Shown: in pieces, positions 15,824-22,905 of the stretch
Layout: each line of letters begins with the position of its first letter
Numbering within the stretch: the first letter of the stretch is position 1
Assembly (NCBI GenBank): GCA_944386095.1
Contig: CALWZU010000044.1
Coordinates: 1 to 34,583, forward strand
DNA from: an uncultured Clostridia bacterium
GTDB lineage: Bacteria > Bacillota > Clostridia > Peptostreptococcales > Anaerovoracaceae
Direction: 5' to 3'
DNA: 34,583 bases
Translations under genes and position numbers: made by a program
Notes under the pieces: model-generated
What the model was told of the DNA's origin: nothing
Database searches by the model: none
Seen by the model: only the letters and a program-made list of their open reading frames with translations

Positions 15824-17008
15824 ATGAAAGATTTTGAATTCAAAATGCCTGCCAGAGTAAAATTTGGTGAAGGAATCAGCAAACAGATCGGTCAGGTTCT
15901 CAGAGATATGGGATACAAGAAGGTATTCATCGCTACCGATAAAGGTATCGTTGCTGCCGGCATTATCGCTCAGATCGAAGAAGGTCTGAAGGCCGGAAAC
16001 TTCGAATACCAGGTATATGATGAACTGATTCCGGATCCCACCATCGAAGTCGTTGACGAAGCGGCTGAGGTTCTGAGAAAGAGCGGCGCGGACGTTGTTC
16101 TGGCAGTTGGCGGCGGCAGCCCCATCGACACGGCGAAAGCCATGTGCATGCTGCAGACACACGAAGGCTCCATCAGAGAATACCTCTTTGGCGGAACCAA
16201 ATCCGTTACCAATCCTATCATGCCTTTGATCTGCATCCCCACAACGGCTGGCACCGGTTCCGAAATGACCGCTGCTTCCGTTATCACAAACAATCAGAAC
16301 AAGACCAAGGTTTCCGTAACCCACGAAAACCTGATCCCCAAATATGCTCTGATCGATCCCATGCTCCAGCTGGGCTGCCCTCCGTTCATCACCGCTACAA
16401 CCGGTATGGATGCGCTGACACATGCCATCGAGTCTTACATCTCCAACAGAGCTAACCCCATCAGCGAAGCCATGTCCCTGCAGGCCATCAGAATGATCGG
16501 CAAGAACATCAGAACCGCTGTTGGCGCTGGTTCCGCTATGGAAGCCAGAAGCAACATGGCAGTTGCCTCCACCATCGCCGGCGTTGCCTTCATGAACGGC
16601 GGACTGGGCGTTGTACACGGCATCGGCCAGACCATCGGCGCGATTGCACACGTACCCCACGGCGTTGCCATGACTCTGCTGCTGCCCTACTGCATGGAAA
16701 GATCTGTTGTAGGTAATTTTGAAAAATTCAAGGATATCGCCATTGCGCTGGGCAAGAACGTAGAAGGTCTTGACCTGAGAGACGCTGCTTTCGCAGCGGT
16801 TGACGCCGTATTCGAAATGGCGGAAGATCTGAGAGTGCCCATGAGATTATCCGAACTGGATCCTGCCAAGAGACAGTGCTCCGAGCCGATCACAGAGGCT
16901 ATGTTCGATGAGATCATCGAGGACGTTATGAACTACAGACTCCTGGCTGACACACCGGTCAAAATCACCAGAGACGACGTTAGAGCGATCCTGGAGGCTG
17001 CGTTATAA
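15824..17008 (+). CDS. Iron-containing alcohol dehydrogenase (candidate 4-hydroxybutyrate dehydrogenase)
   Basis: Group III metal-dependent alcohol dehydrogenase; here a likely job is reducing succinate semialdehyde to 4-hydroxybutyrate with NAD(P)H. The 394-residue protein has GGGSPIDTAKAM (residues 97-108) and PTTAGTGSE (139-147) for nucleotide binding, and metal ligands Asp196 and His200 (GMDALTHAIE), His265 (VVHGIG) and His279 (HVPHG). The start is ATG 15824, with GAGGAG about 10 bases upstream; an in-frame GTG three codons earlier overlaps that site. The sequence also resembles 1,3-propanediol and general alcohol dehydrogenases, so the substrate assignment rests on the neighbouring CoA-transferase and aminotransferase. 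A strong terminator follows. Confidence 0.85.
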   Translation: MKDFEFKMPARVKFGEGISKQIGQVLRDMGYKKVFIATDKGIVAAGIIAQIEEGLKAGNFEYQVYDELIPDPTIEVVDEAAEVLRKSGADVVLAVGGGSPIDTAKAMCMLQTHEGSIREYLFGGTKSVTNPIMPLICIPTTAGTGSEMTAASVITNNQNKTKVSVTHENLIPKYALIDPMLQLGCPPFITATTGMDALTHAIESYISNRANPISEAMSLQAIRMIGKNIRTAVGAGSAMEARSNMAVASTIAGVAFMNGGLGVVHGIGQTIGAIAHVPHGVAMTLLLPYCMERSVVGNFEKFKDIAIALGKNVEGLDLRDAAFAAVDAVFEMAEDLRVPMRLSELDPAKRQCSEPITEAMFDEIIEDVMNYRLLADTPVKITRDDVRAILEAAL

Positions 17009-17053
17009 TCAAAACGGCGGCCCTCTGGGGCTGTATAAGAGAAAACGATCAGC

Positions 17054-17093
17054 AAAACGCCTTTCCCGGAGATATTTCGGGGAAGGCGTTTTT
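17054..17093 (+). terminator. Intrinsic terminator after the alcohol dehydrogenase gene
   Basis: A 10-bp stem AAAACGCCTT / AAGGCGTTTT, extended by CCC/GGG across a one-base bulge, ends in TTTTT. It closes the transcription units from 6506 onwards. Confidence 0.88.
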
Positions 17094-17168
17094 CCCATCC
17101 GGCAAAACCCCATCCGGCAAAACCCCATCCGGCAAAACCCTATCCGGTAAAAACCCATCCGGCAAAGA
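17094..17168 (+). repeat. 15-bp tandem repeat, five units
   Basis: The unit CCCATCCGGCAAAAC occurs three times perfectly (17094-17108, 17109-17123, 17124-17138), followed by two diverged units (17139-17153 and 17154-17168). It directly abuts the terminator. It is non-coding and too short and spacer-free to be a CRISPR. The following 170 bp (17169-17340) show no gene or clear signal. Confidence 0.9.
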
Positions 17169-17343
17169 GAAGAAACGGCAGGGCTGGAAAAGGCGAAGGG
17201 CGGAGGGGGACCGGTGAAACCCAGGGCTGAGAGAAAGGGAAATACCTAAAAAAAGACAGTGATAATTTCTGAAACCAGAGGAATTCTAAAAAAGAATGAC
17301 GGTATAATCCAGAACATCTGTCGAAATTGCTGAAAATCGAACT

Positions 17344-17381
17344 TTTTACAGAAGACAGAGTAGGCAGAATTTTCTGTAAAA
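17344..17381 (+). promoter_or_regulatory. Upstream inverted repeat of the TTACAG motif
   Basis: TTTTACAGAA (17344-17353) and TTCTGTAAAA (17372-17381) are perfect 10-bp complements 18 bp apart. The right arm ends 3 bp before the -35 hexamer. This looks like an operator with two half-sites on nearby helical turns. Confidence 0.55.
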
Positions 17382-17384
17382 GGA

Positions 17385-17413
17385 TTGACAAACCAGGTGA
17401 AATAATATAGATT
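17385..17413 (+). promoter_or_regulatory. Promoter of the dehydrogenase-ridA pair
   Basis: Consensus TTGACA (17385-17390), 17-bp spacer and TAGATT (17408-17413); a TATAGA two bases earlier is an alternative -10. It lies between two groups of TTACAG/CTGTAA motifs. Confidence 0.65.
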
Positions 17414-17435
17414 TATTACAGAAGTGTTACTGGAA

Positions 17436-17458
17436 ATTACAGCAAAGGTGGCTGTAAT
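17436..17458 (+). promoter_or_regulatory. Downstream inverted repeat of the TTACAG motif
   Basis: ATTACAGC (17436-17443), spacer AAAGGTG, GCTGTAAT (17451-17458) is a perfect 8-bp inverted repeat in the early transcribed region, 32 bp before the start codon. A further TTATTACAGAAG copy lies at 17413-17424. It may be an operator or an RNA hairpin. Confidence 0.55.
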
Positions 17459-17490
17459 GATAAATTATTTTTTAACAGGGAGGACCTCGT

Positions 17491-18516
17491 ATGAGCAAGA
17501 AAAAAGTAGTATATTACAACGTTGACGACACTCTTGATTTTGAAAATCAGCTTCTGAAAGAGTGGGGCGTAGATGACATCGAACTGATCGAGTTCAAAAA
17601 CGGCGAAGACAGAGACAAGCCGGAAGCTTTCCTGGAAGCAACAAAAGATGCGGATGGCATCGTAGTTGAATTCTTCGACGTAAACGCCAGCGTTATCGAA
17701 AAGATGGACAAATGTAAGATCGTAGCTCTGCAGGCGATCGGTTATTCCAACGTTGATATCGATGCTGCTACCGAAAAAGGCATGGCCGTTACCAACAGCC
17801 CCGGATTCTGCACACCTGAAGTTGCGGTACATACAGTAGGTCTGATTATCGACCTGGCAAGAAAAATCACATTCCTTGACAGAACCGTAAGAGAAGGAGA
17901 ATGGAATCCTCATCTCTGCGGCCCCATGGTAAAGAGACTGGCTGGTCAGACTGTAGGTCTGGTATTCTTTGGCTCCATTCCAAAGTACATGATTCCTATT
18001 CTGAAGGCCATGGAAATGAAGGTTACCTGCTGGGCTCCCACAAAGACCGCAGAATACCTTGCTGAATTCGGCGTAGAAAAAGTAGAAACACTGGAACAGT
18101 TGCTGAAGGAATCCGATTTCGTATCCCTGCACTGCCCGCTGGTTATGAAAGAAACACCCGGCAGACCTTCCACCTATCACATCATCGGCGAAAAAGAACT
18201 GAAGATGATGAAGCCCTCCGCTTATCTGATCAACACAGCCAGAGGCCAGGTCATCGATGAAGCAGCTCTTGTAAAAGCCCTGAAAGAAGGCTGGATCAGA
18301 GGCGCAGGCGTAGACGTAATCGAAGACGAAGCAACGGAAAAATCCGAACTGTTTGGTCTGGACAACGTAATCTGCACACCTCATGCTGCTTTCGTTTCCG
18401 TTGAAGCTTTCGAGGATGCCAGAATCATCGCTCTGAGACAGCTGGTTGAACTGCTCCACGACAATAAGGTTCCGGAAAATCTGGTTAACAAAGCAGTTGC
18501 GGACAAACTCTTATAA
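17491..18516 (+). CDS. D-2-hydroxyacid dehydrogenase-family protein with an altered NAD-binding loop
   Basis: Member of the D-isomer-specific 2-hydroxyacid dehydrogenase superfamily (CtBP/PGDH-like), 341 residues. The expected role is NAD(P)H-dependent reduction of a 2-oxo acid to the (R)-2-hydroxy acid that would feed the dehydratase. The catalytic triad is intact: Arg251 (NTARGQ), Glu280 (VDVIEDE) and His298 (CTPHAAF). The nucleotide-binding glycine loop is not: where the family has GxGxxG this protein reads FFGSIP (residues 159-164), keeping one of three glycines, and the usual acidic residue after the second strand is alanine (WAPTK, residue 182). It may use NADP(H), bind cofactor differently, or have another function. 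GGGAGGA precedes the start. It has its own promoter and is followed 50 bp later by ridA. Confidence 0.85.
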   Translation: MSKKKVVYYNVDDTLDFENQLLKEWGVDDIELIEFKNGEDRDKPEAFLEATKDADGIVVEFFDVNASVIEKMDKCKIVALQAIGYSNVDIDAATEKGMAVTNSPGFCTPEVAVHTVGLIIDLARKITFLDRTVREGEWNPHLCGPMVKRLAGQTVGLVFFGSIPKYMIPILKAMEMKVTCWAPTKTAEYLAEFGVEKVETLEQLLKESDFVSLHCPLVMKETPGRPSTYHIIGEKELKMMKPSAYLINTARGQVIDEAALVKALKEGWIRGAGVDVIEDEATEKSELFGLDNVICTPHAAFVSVEAFEDARIIALRQLVELLHDNKVPENLVNKAVADKLL

Positions 18517-18520
18517 TCGT

Positions 18521-18538
18521 TAGTTATTGTTATAACTA
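18521..18538 (+). promoter_or_regulatory. Inverted repeat before ridA
   Basis: TAGTTAT, spacer TGTT, ATAACTA is a perfect 7-bp inverted repeat just after the preceding stop and 28 bp ahead of ridA. It is AT-rich and more like a repressor site than a stable RNA hairpin. Confidence 0.45.
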
Positions 18539-18566
18539 TAAATTTCAACTAAAAGGAGATGTAAAG

Positions 18567-18953
18567 ATGAAACAGACAGCTATTTTTAACGAAAAAACTT
18601 TAGGCGAAGTACATGGCCCATACGTTCAGGGAACAAAATATCGTGATTTATTCTTCACAACTCAGATCGCTACTCTTCCCAATGGCGACATGGTTCCGAA
18701 TGATTATTACGAACAGACAAAGCAGACTCTGCTGAACGCTCAGGCTGCTGCTGCTGAAGTTGGCGCTACTCTGCAGGACTGCCTCACATGCAGAATCTTC
18801 ATCCTGGACTACAATATGTATGATGAAGTAAACAGAGCTTACAAAGAAATCATGCCCAACAATCCGTTCCCCACAAGAGCTTGCCTGCAGATCTCCAGAA
18901 TGCTGCCGGACGTACTGGTTGAAATGGAATTCATCTTCAGATGCGACGAATAA
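18567..18953 (+). CDS. ridA: RidA/YjgF family enamine-imine deaminase
   Basis: Small cytosolic trimer-forming protein that hydrolyses reactive enamine/imine intermediates, classically 2-aminoacrylate and 2-aminocrotonate released by serine and threonine dehydratases. The 128-residue length is standard. The key arginine that binds the substrate carboxylate is present as Arg104 in FPTRACLQ (Arg105 in E. coli), followed by the usual DVLVEMEFIF end. AAAAGGAG lies ahead of the start. Pairing with a 2-hydroxyacid dehydrogenase-like gene hints at a 2-oxo acid produced from an enamine, for example 2-oxobutyrate from threonine; that link is inference. Terminated by a strong hairpin 64 bases later. Confidence 0.9.
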   Translation: MKQTAIFNEKTLGEVHGPYVQGTKYRDLFFTTQIATLPNGDMVPNDYYEQTKQTLLNAQAAAAEVGATLQDCLTCRIFILDYNMYDEVNRAYKEIMPNNPFPTRACLQISRMLPDVLVEMEFIFRCDE

Positions 18954-19017
18954 TCGAAGGCTGAAGACGCAAACGCAAAGCAGACCTTGTTAAGGACTGA
19001 ATCAAAAAAATGATTTT

Positions 19018-19054
19018 CTGGATACGGAATCCCATTTCCGTATCCAGTTTTTTT
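19018..19054 (+). terminator. Intrinsic terminator after ridA
   Basis: CTGGATACGGAA (19018-19029), loop TCCCAT, TTCCGTATCCAG (19036-19047) is a perfect 12-bp stem followed by seven T. It separates the fermentation block from the ribosomal operon. Confidence 0.95.
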
Positions 19055-19078
19055 GCCAATGGAAAAATCATGTTTTCG

Positions 19079-19107
19079 TTGACAGTCACGGGCAATTGTG
19101 GTATCAT
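19079..19107 (+). promoter_or_regulatory. Promoter of rpmG-secE-nusG
   Basis: TTGACA (19079-19084), a 17-bp spacer and TATCAT (19102-19107) make a strong sigma-A promoter about 90 bp before rpmG. Confidence 0.85.
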
Positions 19108-19197
19108 ACAATGGCAACTTTAGTGGGTAGAATCGGAAAAGTCTGTAGATTTCAATAAAATCATAAAAACATTACATATATCCGGGAGGTAAACATT

Positions 19198-19347
19198 ATG
19201 AGAGTCAAAGTAACCCTGGCCTGCACAGAGTGCAAGCAGCGTAATTACAACACGATGAAAAACAAGAAAAACGATCCTGATCGTATGGAAATGAACAAAT
19301 ACTGCAAGTTCTGCAAAAAGCATACCCTTCACAGGGAAACCAAATAA
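19198..19347 (+). CDS. rpmG: 50S ribosomal protein L33
   Basis: Ribosomal protein bL33 of 49 residues, a short gene in the usual place ahead of secE. It is the zinc-binding (C+) form: two CxxC pairs, CTEC (residues 9-12) and CKFC (residues 36-39), make a zinc ribbon. [12 protein letters not shown] and the HRETK end are typical. GGGAGG lies 7 bases before the start. It is followed by secE 12 bp later. Confidence 0.95.
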   Translation: MRVKVTLACTECKQRNYNTMKNKKNDPDRMEMNKYCKFCKKHTLHRETK

Positions 19348-19359
19348 AGGAAGAAAGTC

Positions 19360-19572
19360 ATGGCAAATACCGAAAAGAAAAAGAGAAGCGGACTGTTCGG
19401 TTATCTGAAGGACGTTCGTGTGGAAATGAAAAAGGTCGTTTGGCCTACAAAAAAAGAAATGGTTTCCTACACTTGCATGGTTGTTTTTGCGTGTGCATTT
19501 TTTGCCGTCGGGTTCTGGGCGCTGGATTCGATTTTTGCCGCCGGTTTAGGCGCGTTGCTCAGCATCAGCTGA
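19360..19572 (+). CDS. secE: Preprotein translocase subunit SecE
   Basis: Essential membrane subunit that braces SecY in the Sec protein export channel. The 70-residue protein is the short single-span form common in Gram-positive bacteria. The amphipathic cytoplasmic helix (FGYLKDVRVEMKKVVWPTKKEM) carries the conserved VVWPTKKE motif, followed by one membrane segment at about residues 37-65. It lies between rpmG and nusG, the standard order. AGGAAG precedes the start. Confidence 0.95.
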   Translation: MANTEKKKRSGLFGYLKDVRVEMKKVVWPTKKEMVSYTCMVVFACAFFAVGFWALDSIFAAGLGALLSIS

Positions 19573-19590
19573 TGGGGTTAAGGAGTTATC

Positions 19591-20208
19591 ATGTCTGAAT
19601 TCAAAACATATGAAGAACCCGTAGAGGAGCAGGAAAACACCGAGGCTGACAAGGCACGGGATGATGCTCAGGCTCTCCGGCAGGAGGAAGGCCCGCGGGC
19701 GGAATGGTATGTGGTCCACACCTATTCCGGTCATGAGAACAAAGTAAAAGCCAACATCGAAAAAATCGTCGAAAACAGAAATATGCAGGATCTGATCGTC
19801 AATATCGTGGTTCCCACAGAAGAAACCATCGAAGTAAAAAACGGTCAGAGAAAGCTGAAAACCAGAAAAATATTTCCGGGATATGTTATCGTAAAAATGG
19901 TCATGACCGATGAATCCTGGTATCTTGTCAGAAATACCCAGGGCGTAACCGGTTTTGTGGGACATGGCACAAAGCCCATCCCCCTGTCTCAGGACGAGGT
20001 GCGGAAAATGGGCATTGAAAAGGTTCACGTGGAGATCGACGTGGAAGAAGGAGATATGGTCCGGGTGATCAGCGGCCCCTTCGAAAGCTTCATCGGCACA
20101 GTGGAAGAAATCAATATGGAAAAACAGACTTTGAAGGCCAAAATTTCCATGTTTGGCAGAGAAACACCGGTGGAACTGGAGTTTATGCAAATTGAAAAAC
20201 TGTCGTAA
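19591..20208 (+). CDS. nusG: Transcription termination/antitermination protein NusG
   Basis: General transcription factor that binds the RNA polymerase clamp through its NGN domain and contacts partners through its KOW domain. The NGN domain starts at [18 protein letters not shown] (about residue 39) and continues through [11 protein letters not shown]; the KOW domain is [21 protein letters not shown] near residues 153-173. At 205 residues it is longer than the usual 175-180 because of an acidic N-terminal extension of about 36 residues. GGAGTTATC precedes the ATG; no later ATG falls before the NGN core, so the extension seems real. Confidence 0.96.
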   Translation: MSEFKTYEEPVEEQENTEADKARDDAQALRQEEGPRAEWYVVHTYSGHENKVKANIEKIVENRNMQDLIVNIVVPTEETIEVKNGQRKLKTRKIFPGYVIVKMVMTDESWYLVRNTQGVTGFVGHGTKPIPLSQDEVRKMGIEKVHVEIDVEEGDMVRVISGPFESFIGTVEEINMEKQTLKAKISMFGRETPVELEFMQIEKLS

Positions 20209-20299
20209 GCAAACGGCAAGAGGCCTCAGACCTCAGGCGTTTTGCGATAAATCGCGTTAAAGAGCGCGAATGTTCCCTGTCGCCTTCAGGCAAAGGGAA
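20209..20299 (+). other. Structured leader upstream of rplK
   Basis: Two hairpins fill the 116-bp gap. The first pairs GCAAACG (20209-20215) with CGTTTTGC (20238-20245), with GAGG/CCTC inside. The second pairs TTCCC (20273-20277) with GGGAA (20295-20299) around GCCT/AGGC. They may help autoregulation of the L11-L1 genes; no protein-binding site was identified. Confidence 0.45.
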
Positions 20300-20324
20300 A
20301 CTCGTCAGGAAAGGAGGAAACGAT

Positions 20325-20753
20325 ATGGCAAAAAAAGTGGAAGGTTATATCAAGCTGCAGATTCCCGCAGGAAACGCGAATCCGGCTCCCCCGGTAGGCC
20401 CCGCACTTGGCCAGAAGGGCGTCAATATCATGGACTTTTGCAAACAGTTCAATGCCAAGACGCAGGATCAGCAGGGCATGATCATTCCGGTAGTCATTAC
20501 CGTGTATGCTGACAGATCCTTTACCTTCGTAACCAAAACACCGCCTGCGCCGGTTCTTTTGAAAAAAGCCGCCGGTATCCAGAAGGCATCAGGAGAGCCT
20601 AATAAAAATAAGGTTGCTACGGTAACCATGGATCAGGTTCGTGAAATCGCCAGCCTGAAAATGCAGGATCTGAATGCGGCAAACCTTGACTCCGCTGCCA
20701 ACATGATCAAAGGCACCGCCAGGAGCATGGGTATTGTAGTAGAAGGCGAATAA
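20325..20753 (+). CDS. rplK: 50S ribosomal protein L11
   Basis: Ribosomal protein uL11 at the GTPase-associated centre, where it binds 23S rRNA together with L10/L12. The 142-residue length is normal. The N-terminal domain reads [29 protein letters not shown], including the proline-rich segment near residues 16-26 targeted by thiopeptides; the RNA-binding C-terminal domain ends with [25 protein letters not shown] precedes the start. Followed by rplA after 52 bp. Confidence 0.97.
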   Translation: MAKKVEGYIKLQIPAGNANPAPPVGPALGQKGVNIMDFCKQFNAKTQDQQGMIIPVVITVYADRSFTFVTKTPPAPVLLKKAAGIQKASGEPNKNKVATVTMDQVREIASLKMQDLNAANLDSAANMIKGTARSMGIVVEGE

Positions 20754-20764
20754 TCTCAGGCAAA

Positions 20765-20793
20765 TGTGGGAGGCATATGCCGCAATTACCACA
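20765..20793 (+). promoter_or_regulatory. Probable L1-binding hairpin before rplA
   Basis: TGTGG (20765-20769) pairs with CCACA (20789-20793), enclosing GGCATATGCC and an unpaired GCAATTA side. A GTGGGAGG stem with an asymmetric internal loop just ahead of the rplA ribosome binding site is the form of the L1 autoregulatory element in Bacillota. Identification is from memory of that motif. Confidence 0.55.
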
Positions 20794-20805
20794 AAGGAGG
20801 AAAAC

Positions 20806-21501
20806 ATGCCAAAAAGAGGTAAAAACTATCAGGAAGCCAGAAAGCTCATTGACAGGGCGACTCTTTACGACGTAGAGGAAGCCATCGATCTGGCTGTACA
20901 GTCATCAAAAGCCAAATTTGATGAAACAGTGGAAATCCATGTAAAGCTGGGCGTAGACTCAAGACATGCGGATCAGCAGGTCAGAGGCGCCATCGTACTG
21001 CCCCACGGAACCGGCAAATCCAGAAAGGTGCTGGTATTTGCAAAGGGCGAAAAGCTCAAGGAAGCGGAAGCGGGCGGAGCTGATTATGCCGGCGGAGAAG
21101 AACTGGCCGACAAAATCAAAAACGAAAACTGGTTTGATTTTGACGTAGTGGTTGCCACACCCGACATGATGGGAACCGTAGGTAAGCTGGGTAAGATTCT
21201 GGGGCCCAAGGGCCTGATGCCTAACCCCAAATCCGGAACCGTTACCATGGATGTGGAAAGAGCCATCAAGGAAATCAAAGCCGGTAAGGTGGAATACAGA
21301 CTGGACAAAACCAATATCATTCACTGCCCCCTGGGAAAGGTTTCCTTCGGCAAGGAAAAGCTGGATGAAAACCTGAAAGCCCTGATGGAAGCCATCATAA
21401 AGGCAAAACCGGCAGCGGCAAAGGGCCAGTATCTGAAGAGCGTAACCATCGCCACAACCATGGGCCCGGGCGTGAAGATCAATCCTCAGAAAATCGGCTA
21501 G
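20806..21501 (+). CDS. rplA: 50S ribosomal protein L1
   Basis: Ribosomal protein uL1 of the L1 stalk, also the usual translational repressor of this operon. ATG 20806 with AAAGGAGG 5 bases ahead gives 231 residues, the family norm; an ATG 14 codons upstream lies inside the leader hairpin and was rejected. The signature [19 protein letters not shown] is present at about residues 125-143, as are [18 protein letters not shown] and the C-terminal [14 protein letters not shown]. Co-transcribed with rplK. Confidence 0.97.
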   Translation: MPKRGKNYQEARKLIDRATLYDVEEAIDLAVQSSKAKFDETVEIHVKLGVDSRHADQQVRGAIVLPHGTGKSRKVLVFAKGEKLKEAEAGGADYAGGEELADKIKNENWFDFDVVVATPDMMGTVGKLGKILGPKGLMPNPKSGTVTMDVERAIKEIKAGKVEYRLDKTNIIHCPLGKVSFGKEKLDENLKALMEAIIKAKPAAAKGQYLKSVTIATTMGPGVKINPQKIG

Positions 21502-21519
21502 GCCGAATGGAGAGGCTAC

Positions 21520-21745
21520 CAAAAAGAATAAAAACCGTAGACAGCAGGGACTTTTGTTTAAACAGCCTGCCGAGGTATTGGATAAATACTCGAATTGTAC
21601 GATGCCTTTTCCTGTCTGCGGTAGGAAGGGCATTTTCCTTGCAGAAGGCCGGCCAGATCCGGACTCTGCAAAAGGGCGGATCAGAGAAAAGGCGCCTTGC
21701 GCCTGAAGGGCCTGGTCCGGTCTATATATCAAAAAGAAGGAGGTG
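21520..21745 (+). ncRNA. Ribosomal protein L10 leader
   Basis: The 249-bp gap between rplA and rplJ has the conserved L10-leader features: a closing helix pairing CCGTAGACAG (21535-21544) with CTGTCTGCGG (21612-21621), and an inner GCAGG (21544-21548) / CCTGC (21566-21570) helix followed by CGAGGT. TCTGC (21615-21619) can also pair with GCAGA (21641-21645), giving a mutually exclusive fold. A GGCGC/GCGCC hairpin (21691-21703) lies before the ribosome binding site. In Bacillota this leader binds L10(L12)4 and represses rplJ-rplL. Confidence 0.8.
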
Positions 21746-21750
21746 TATGT

Positions 21751-22344
21751 ATGTCAGCATTCATAAAAGAAAAAGAAGCAGTTGTCAATGAAATCAAAGA
21801 CAAGCTGGAAAGAGCGCAATCTGCTATCGTTGTTGACTATCGTGGAATCACCGTTGCGGAAGCCGATCTTTTAAGAAAAAGAATGCGTGAGGCAAATGTA
21901 GAATACAAGATTTACAAAAACACCATGGTGAGAAGAGCCGTTCAGGGAACCGTTTACGAAGCCCTGGCGGACGCGCTGAAAGGACCTTCCGCTTTTGCGT
22001 TTGGCTACGAAGACGCGACAGCTCCGGCAAAGATCCTGGATAAATCCATCAAGGAATTTAAAAAGATGGAGATCAAGGCCGGCGTGATCGACGGACAGTA
22101 TTATGACGCAGCAGGCGTAGGCGTTATCGCACAGCTGCCTTCCAGAGACGAACTGATCGCCAAATTGCTGGGAAGCTTCCAGGCTCCTGTCAGCAGCTTT
22201 GCCAGAGTGGTTCAGGCGATTGCCGATCAGAAGGCCGATGGCGCTCAGCCTGAGGGAGAAGCGGCTCCTGCCGAAGAAGCCCCTGCTCAGGAAGAGGCGC
22301 AAGCCCCTGCTCAGGAGGGAGAAGAAGCCACACCGGAAGCTTAA
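21751..22344 (+). CDS. rplJ: 50S ribosomal protein L10
   Basis: Ribosomal protein uL10, base of the L12 stalk that recruits translational GTPases. The start at 21751 is set by AAGGAGG 8 bases upstream and gives 197 residues; the longer upstream frame runs into the leader RNA. The RNA-binding N-terminal domain has VVDYRGITVAEADLLRKRMR and YKIYKNTMVRRA. Helix 8, which holds L12 dimers, lies near residues 138-165 (LLGSFQAPVSSFARVVQAI). An extra tail of about 38 residues rich in Ala, Glu, Gln and Pro makes it longer than the usual 165-175. Confidence 0.96.
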   Translation: MSAFIKEKEAVVNEIKDKLERAQSAIVVDYRGITVAEADLLRKRMREANVEYKIYKNTMVRRAVQGTVYEALADALKGPSAFAFGYEDATAPAKILDKSIKEFKKMEIKAGVIDGQYYDAAGVGVIAQLPSRDELIAKLLGSFQAPVSSFARVVQAIADQKADGAQPEGEAAPAEEAPAQEEAQAPAQEGEEATPEA

Positions 22345-22456
22345 CTGGAAGGTGTGGGGATTATGGGCTGTGCCGCTAAAAAACAGACGCCTGAAAACAG
22401 GAGAGAAAATCAAAAAAGGCATGGCGCAAAACCCGGAAAAATGTTGTATCTCATTG

Positions 22457-22476
22457 CGGGAAACGCTTCCCGTTTT
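22457..22476 (+). other. Hairpin with short T-run between rplJ and rplL
   Basis: CGGGAA, loop ACGC, TTCCCG, then TTTT: a small terminator-like hairpin in the 164-bp gap. It could modestly attenuate transcription into rplL. rplL then has its own good AGGAGGAGG ribosome binding site, suited to making more L12 than L10. Confidence 0.5.
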
Positions 22477-22508
22477 CACAAACCCCATTTAAACAGGAGG
22501 AGGATCTC

Positions 22509-22877
22509 ATGAATAAAGATCAAATTATCGAAGCGATCAAAAATATGACTGTACTGGAACTCAATGAGCTGGTAAAGGCTTGTGAAGAAGAATTCGGCGT
22601 ATCCGCGGCAGCGGCGGTAGCTGTTGTAGCCGGTCCTGCGGCAGGCGGAGAAGCAGCGGAAGAAAAGACAGAATTCGACGTTATCCTGGCATCTGTTGGA
22701 GCAGAAAAGATCAAGGTCATCAAGGTTGTCAGAGAAATCACCGGTCTGGGTCTGAAAGAAGCCAAAGAGCTGGTTGACACCGCACCCAAGCCGATCAAAG
22801 AAGCTGCTTCCAAGGCTGAAGCCGATGAAATCAAGGCCAAGCTGGAAGAAGTGGGCGCTTCCGTAGAACTGAAATAA
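22509..22877 (+). CDS. rplL: 50S ribosomal protein L7/L12
   Basis: bL12, the multi-copy stalk protein that recruits EF-Tu, EF-G and other GTPases. The 122-residue protein has the N-terminal dimerisation helices (residues 1-35), an Ala/Gly-rich hinge (about 36-52) and the C-terminal domain with [23 protein letters not shown], which contains the GTPase-contacting helix. Followed by a large hairpin terminator before rpoB. Confidence 0.97.
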   Translation: MNKDQIIEAIKNMTVLELNELVKACEEEFGVSAAAAVAVVAGPAAGGEAAEEKTEFDVILASVGAEKIKVIKVVREITGLGLKEAKELVDTAPKPIKEAASKAEADEIKAKLEEVGASVELK

Positions 22878-22905
22878 GCCTCTGGGCGGATAAAAGAAGA
22901 AAAGA

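Noticed and set aside
17094-17168. CRISPR array
   Set aside because: The 15-bp units are directly adjacent with no spacers and there are no cas genes.
19055-19197. tRNA-Trp or other tRNA near rpmG-secE
   Set aside because: No cloverleaf-like sequence or tRNA T-arm (GGTTCGA) was found in the gap; it holds only a terminator, a promoter and a short leader.
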